DNA from: Cunninghamia lanceolata | Lineage: Eukaryota > Streptophyta > Pinopsida > Cupressales > Cupressaceae | Assembly (NCBI GenBank): GCA_027924645.1 | Contig: BSBN01001021.1 | Coordinates: forward strand, 10,142,689-10,206,688 | DNA length: 64,000 nt | Direction of reading: 5' to 3' | Shown here: piece by piece, positions 59,757 to 64,000 of the stretch | How the letters are laid out: each line of letters opens with the position of its first letter | Position numbering within the stretch: position 1 is the stretch's first letter | Position numbers and translations under genes: made by a program | Notes under the pieces: model-generated | The model's database searches: none | Told to the model about the DNA's origin: nothing | What the model saw: only the letters and a program-made list of their open reading frames with translations

Positions 59757-59906
59757 TGTGCCCTTCTCTGGAATAGCAATTCGATAAGCCATTATATTGT
59801 GTGTAGTTGCAGCAATTTTGTGGTTTTGAAATAGAGTGCCAATCACCATTTCTACTTGATCAGCTCCAGTTATAGGTGAAAGATGAGCTTGAAATGTACC
59901 CGTGCT
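59757..59906 (-). pseudogene. IMPACT/UPF0029-family exon B, unit 2
   Basis: Copy of 58,600-58,749 with the same acceptor and donor. The visible coding change is THNIMAYRI for THNIVAYRI. Two successive copies of the exon pair would not give a normal protein. Confidence 0.8.
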
Positions 59907-60011
59907 CTAGAATGCGTGGTTAGATGGATTTACTACACAAAAAGCAACTAGATTCATAAATTATATAACTGTATCTTTAAAGGTACTAACTAACAAAAAC
60001 ATATTGCTCAC

Positions 60012-60140
60012 TTCTCTTTTTGGTGAAGGGAACACCATGAACGATACCAAGAATCCTTTCTAAATCCTCCAACTATTTATCATCAGATGGCATATGACTA
60101 TCCTCAGAGATTCCATGTAGATTTTTCATCAGATGGGATT
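60012..60140 (-). pseudogene. IMPACT/UPF0029-family exon A, unit 2
   Basis: Copy of 58,855-58,983 with the same TAG before LEDLERIL, so the stop predates the duplication. No RWD-domain exon, expected upstream on the minus strand, was recognised between 60,427 and 61,354. Confidence 0.72.
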
Positions 60141-60426
60141 CTGACTTGTAAAGTTTTTAGGCCTTCACATGATGTGTATAAGTTGCTCAGATGTGTGAAT
60201 GCACATGAATGTTGAGTGGACAAACTTTTCTTCCTTGATCATATTTCATAAGCAAGCAATCAACATATGGAAAATATTATAACAGTAAGTGTTCAAGAAC
60301 TTCAAAACCCTGACATACACTTCTGATGTACAATCCTTTTGAGGCTTTGCAATAGCACAAGATTCTCTTTCTATCATACACAAAGAACAAAAAAATAACC
60401 ATAAGAGAGGCTTTATCCAAGAATAC

Positions 60427-61354
60427 AAGAAAATATGATACATTTCTGAATGACTCAGTAGCTCTAACTCTCATAATGTCTAGTTGGACATAATAACAAG
60501 CTATTTATATAACTTTTGGAAAATCAATGATGAAGCCAAACCAAAGGTGACAATCAACAGACAAACTAAAGAGATCTACAAAAAAACCACAAAAGGGATA
60601 TTTATATGCTGTACAAATTAGGAGGGCCAATTACACATTTTAGTGTTAACTTCTTCTGAGCCTAAAAAGTACAAATTTTTGATGTAGGGGCATCCTTGGT
60701 TTGAAATATGCAAACAATATCATCATGTCCATTTCATACACAACTGATAATAGGACCTAGAATATTCAAGTTATAGTCATTATAATCATAATATTTGGTG
60801 TTGTATGCACAGAGTGGGCTCACAAAAAATGAAGCACAAAACAAGGATTTCCCAAACTTCTCCAAACTTGTTTGTGATTCTCATGATCAAGTATGCAAAC
60901 CAACAACACAACAACAAAGCATGGATTTATGAAACCTAATCTACAATCTGCCATTGTTATGGTATTAAGTCCCTCTTTAAGTTGACACTCACTTAGGAGG
61001 CTTGGTATAATTTATTGTAGCTGATAAAACTGAAGCTTGATGATATGTTTCCATGAATGATCTCATCTTACTTTTATTACTTCGTATTAATAGGTAGATA
61101 CAATGAATAAGCGCTTAGATTTTTTGCAATCCATCTTGCTGGTATGAAGTAAGGAAGATCTGGTTGATTTGAAGGATTTAGTAAAAAAATAGTTTACCCC
61201 CTAAACAAATGGCTCATATAATGTTAGAAATAATGCAAACATGTATACATCACAGTTTTCCATTGAATTCCCAAGTTCTATTTTGGTTTTCTATAATAAC
61301 TGCACCTCTAAAAGTTCTGTTTTGGGTTAATTTAAAAAAAGCATGCAAATTAAC
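60427..61354. other. AT-rich non-coding DNA
   Basis: No NB-ARC, LRR or RWD-like coding was recognised on the minus strand, although a TIR exon with a splice donor faces into this region. Confidence 0.5.
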
Positions 61355-61358
61355 TTAC

Positions 61359-61702
61359 CCGAATTCATCCGCCCTTGTCCAACCAAAATGAGAAGAGATT
61401 TGGTGAAGAGCATTCTTCCATTCCTTGATAGTGTTTTCATCATGCCGATCTAAATGACTGTAATGTTTTTTAAATGCCTTGGCGAATGGACCTCCACTTC
61501 TTTGAGCGTAATGAACATCATAGGGCTCCACATCATAAAATAGAGGAATGATGAAGCCTTTGGATCTACACATTCGAGCTGCCTCCTTCAGACACCAAGT
61601 TGATTCATAATTTTTGGAAAATATGGGGATGAGAATATCACTTGTATCAATTGTTGTTCGCAAGTTGGAATCGATGTCTTTGCCCTTCTCTCTTCCAGCC
61701 AT
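61359..61702 (-). pseudogene. TIR-domain exon (plant NLR type), N-terminally truncated
   Basis: Minus strand, ATG at 61,702 (MAGREKGKDID). It encodes the second half of a TIR domain: SDILIPIFSKNYESTWCLKE, then FIIPLFYDVEPYDVHYAQRS, GGPFAKAFKKH and TIKEWKNALHQISSHFGWTR. The glutamate in WCLKE lies where the NADase glutamate of plant TIRs sits. The first half (the usual DVF-x-S-x-RG start) is missing; upstream DNA has a TGA and no TIR similarity. The exon ends at a good donor, TTCGG|GTAAGT (61,358), the usual position of the TIR/NB-ARC intron. It may be a fragment, or exon 2 after an unseen first exon. Plant TIR-NLRs are immune receptors. Confidence 0.82.
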
Positions 61703-62222
61703 GATTGCCCCTGTTGTCCATCACCCTATTGACACCAATGACCATTTTCATCATTCATCAACAACTGCGTGTGCACTTAATCAATACGCTGGCAATTACC
61801 CTCTGTGTGAGTCCATTATCATTATTTGCACCATGATTTCTATGGCTTACATTGGACAATCACATTGCAAGTTTGAAAAATCACTTGGTACCATCCCTAA
61901 CAATGCATTCAAAAACCTTAGTGCCATGGAGGAAACTGCAATGCTAGATGTATTCAGCACCATAGTCTAATGGAGGCCATGCCATCTACATTCCTTTTTG
62001 GCTTTAAAAAAACCTGCATAGGGCTCCAAATTGGGTAGCACTATTTTGTAATTCCATGTTGGCTCATACATATATGATACTTTCTTTGTGCAACACTACA
62101 AGTATGCCCATCACGGGATCTGCCTCATATCCTCTGGTCATTATGACTTCAAATAGGCCTTTCTTCTACCCATAAGGGATGCCTTGGCGCCAATCCTCCT
62201 CTTCCTGCACTTGTCACATCTT

Positions 62223-62345
62223 TACCCTGTGCTTGGCGGAAATTTTAAATTTATTTGTTTTTTATTCAAATGTAGTCGGCGTTAACTTACCCTGTGCTTG
62301 GCGGGAATTTTAAATTTTTTTTTTGATTCAAATGTAGTCAATGCT
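62223..62345. repeat. Two-copy ~66-bp direct repeat
   Basis: Each copy starts TACCCTGTGCTTGGCGG and includes TTTTAAATT and TTCAAATGTAGTC. Confidence 0.85.
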
Positions 62346-63963
62346 ATAGTCAGCGTAGTTAACGCTAACTTTAAACCTATAATATAATCTCCTTGGGGTG
62401 CCAAAGGTGGCGCAAAGTGCACCTAATTTAGTGCCTAGTTGTGCCTAATTAACGCATATCATTTAAACATTATTAAGGTCTTCTAATTGTACTTACAACA
62501 CCTTGATTTTTGTGTAGATATAATTATAAATGGGAATATGTGTTAGATAAATGTCACATGGTAGAGGATGGTGTCGAGATGAGTGATGATTGTTGTGGCA
62601 ATGTTGTGGTCAAATGTGTTATGAAAATGAGGTGGCATGGGTAGTGGGCTATTAATGTTGGGAAAGGGTTAGGGAGGATGTAATGGAGGAAGGGATGTGT
62701 GTCATGGTATGATGTCTTAAAGAATAGGAAGAAAGGATGGTGATTCATAAGATAATATGAAGAATGATGGTAGAGTGAATTGGCATTGTGGTAACTGTAG
62801 CATGTCATGGGGTGAATCATGCATTAATACAGGTTGTGGAGTGAGAAAGAGGTGGCATGGGTATGGTTGAATGGAGTAATGAGGTGATTTAATTGGTGAT
62901 GACCTAGGTGAAGTGATGGGTAAGGTGTCTTATGTGGGATTGCTAGAAAGTGTGATTGGTGATGGTGGGGATAGCTAAATGTCATCTTCTAAGGGTTCAA
63001 AGGTGAGGAAAGTGTAAGATGGGGATATGGGATAATCCATGGTTTAATAATTATTCAAGGGAGACTCCTTAAAATGATTATCAATGATGGTGTCGATATG
63101 GGGAATGAAGTCTATGAATGTAGGTGTAGGAATGTGAGCTATGACATTAGGATTGTATTGGATGAATAATGGAAAGTAGGGGAACCTGTCTAGTAATGGA
63201 AGGAGCCACATGATCAAATGATGTTTGGGGAAGGGCTTTTCTTAGGACAGTAAGGATTTGGGTGAGGGCCTAGGGTTTGGTGGAGAAGAATTTATGGAAA
63301 ATTTGGCAGGGACATTAAAATTGACATGAATAGAAGTACAAGACATGATAAATGGTGGGATCAAAATAGGATAACTAGGACTATGATGATGAAGATGGAA
63401 AGAAAAGTCAACAACAATAGTATGATATAGGGATATGATTAGAAAATAAGAGTACTACAACTACCAAGAGGAAAGTGAGGACATAATGCAAAGTTAACAT
63501 GGCATGAACTCTCTTGGAAGGCTAAGCAAGGACTATAAGAAGATTGAACTAGTTGGATCTGTTAGGCTCACCAAATGAAAGAACCTTAAAGGTTAACCTT
63601 AATTAGGTAAGGTTATTTTTGAGTGTGGTTGTTTGTGCAACAATGTGTAAATTAATGTTACCTAAGGATAAATCTAACTATACTAACATTTTAATAATCA
63701 TGAGAGCTAGGACTAACAATTAGACTAAAAACTTGACAAACAATATAACTTGGACACATGTAGGACTTGGAAAATGGAAAAGAATTAGTATTAAATGTGG
63801 AAAAAAATGAAAAAGTGGTATTAGTTGCACCTATGTAGAGAAGTGGTCTTTATGAAAGATGCTTAGAATTGTGCTCGATGTCTATTTTGTGAAGTTTGGA
63901 GGTGATTGGACCTAAAGGATATGACCAAAATATGCAAAATAGCCTACCTAATGATATGTGCAT

Positions 63964-64000
63964 GGATATATATGTATATATATATGAGAGAGAGAGAGTG
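63964..64000. repeat. TA/GA microsatellite at window edge
   Basis: TATATATATATGAGAGAGAG-type dinucleotide run, cut by the window end. Confidence 0.9.

Larger units (their letters stand above)
59308..60426. repeat. Tandem duplication, unit 2 (42 bases shorter)
   Basis: Same as unit 1 at an offset of 1,157, with a 42-base deletion near 60,158 (offsets drop from 1,157 to 1,115). Very few other differences are visible, so the duplication is young. Confidence 0.95.
61703..64000. other. Non-coding DNA to window end
   Basis: No supported gene. Contents noted: a two-copy direct repeat at 62,223-62,345 (TACCCTGTGCTTGGCGG core, period about 66), G-rich unique-looking sequence at 62,550-63,400, and a terminal microsatellite. 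Confidence 0.5.

Noticed and set aside
61614..61970. 118-codon plus-strand ORF
   Set aside because: It overlaps the TIR exon on the opposite strand and has no recognisable motif; most likely a shadow and chance extension.

Overview
The window looks like a repeat-rich nuclear stretch of a large plant genome. I infer a seed plant, most likely a gymnosperm/conifer. The reasons are AT-rich sequence, nested giant LTR retrotransposons, decayed PLS/DYW-type PPR gene copies, a plant TIR fragment and a plant SOFL-type protein. I see no intact protein-coding gene. Every recognisable coding region is broken by stops or frameshifts, or is a partial exon set.

Layout. 1-5.8 kb: first copy of a long repeat holding a broken ~1,150-codon ORF family (NLS and coiled coil, not recognised) and, antisense, one exon of a clathrin heavy chain gene. 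5.8-7.53 kb: AT-rich sequence ending in a polypurine tract and the first 87 bases of an LTR. 7,532-46,269: proposed CACTA DNA transposon of 38.7 kb with CACTAGTA ends, TTTAGTCA-rich subterminal DNA and a TCT target duplication; the interrupted LTR appears to resume at 46,273. Inside it are two PPR gene fragments, the second copy of the long repeat (11.1-17.0 kb), a clathrin heavy chain fragment of at least four exons, a 16.06-kb Ty3/Tat retrotransposon (17,419-33,482, exact CACAA duplication) sitting in a clathrin intron, a GC-rich foldback (33,924-34,068), and a 7.8-kb gag-only LTR element (34,747-42,560).

The Tat element has gag, protease, a G-patch, reverse transcriptase, two RNase H domains, integrase, and an antisense ORF with a plant mobile domain. 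Its LTRs differ at roughly 28 positions by my eye count, and the pol ORFs are full of stops. 47-54 kb: AT-rich DNA with a recurring ~90-bp repeat, a second CACTA-like terminus, a 12-bp minisatellite open on both strands, and microsatellites. 54.5-57.5 kb (minus): two related PPR pseudogenes, one reaching through E, E+ and DYW. 57.5-57.9 kb (plus): first exon of a SOB FIVE-LIKE gene with an in-frame TGA. 58.15-60.43 kb: a 1,157-bp tandem duplication, each copy carrying two minus-strand exons of an IMPACT/UPF0029 protein. 61.36-61.70 kb (minus): a TIR-domain exon lacking its N-terminal half. The rest to 64 kb is non-coding.

A common thread is the stop-codon spectrum. In both copies of the unknown ORF, in the Tat pol region and in the clathrin and IMPACT exons, in-frame stops are mostly TAG where CAG or TGG is expected, plus TGA where CGA is expected. 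That is what deamination of methylated CHG and CG cytosines would leave in long-silenced DNA. No RNA genes or CRISPR arrays were seen.
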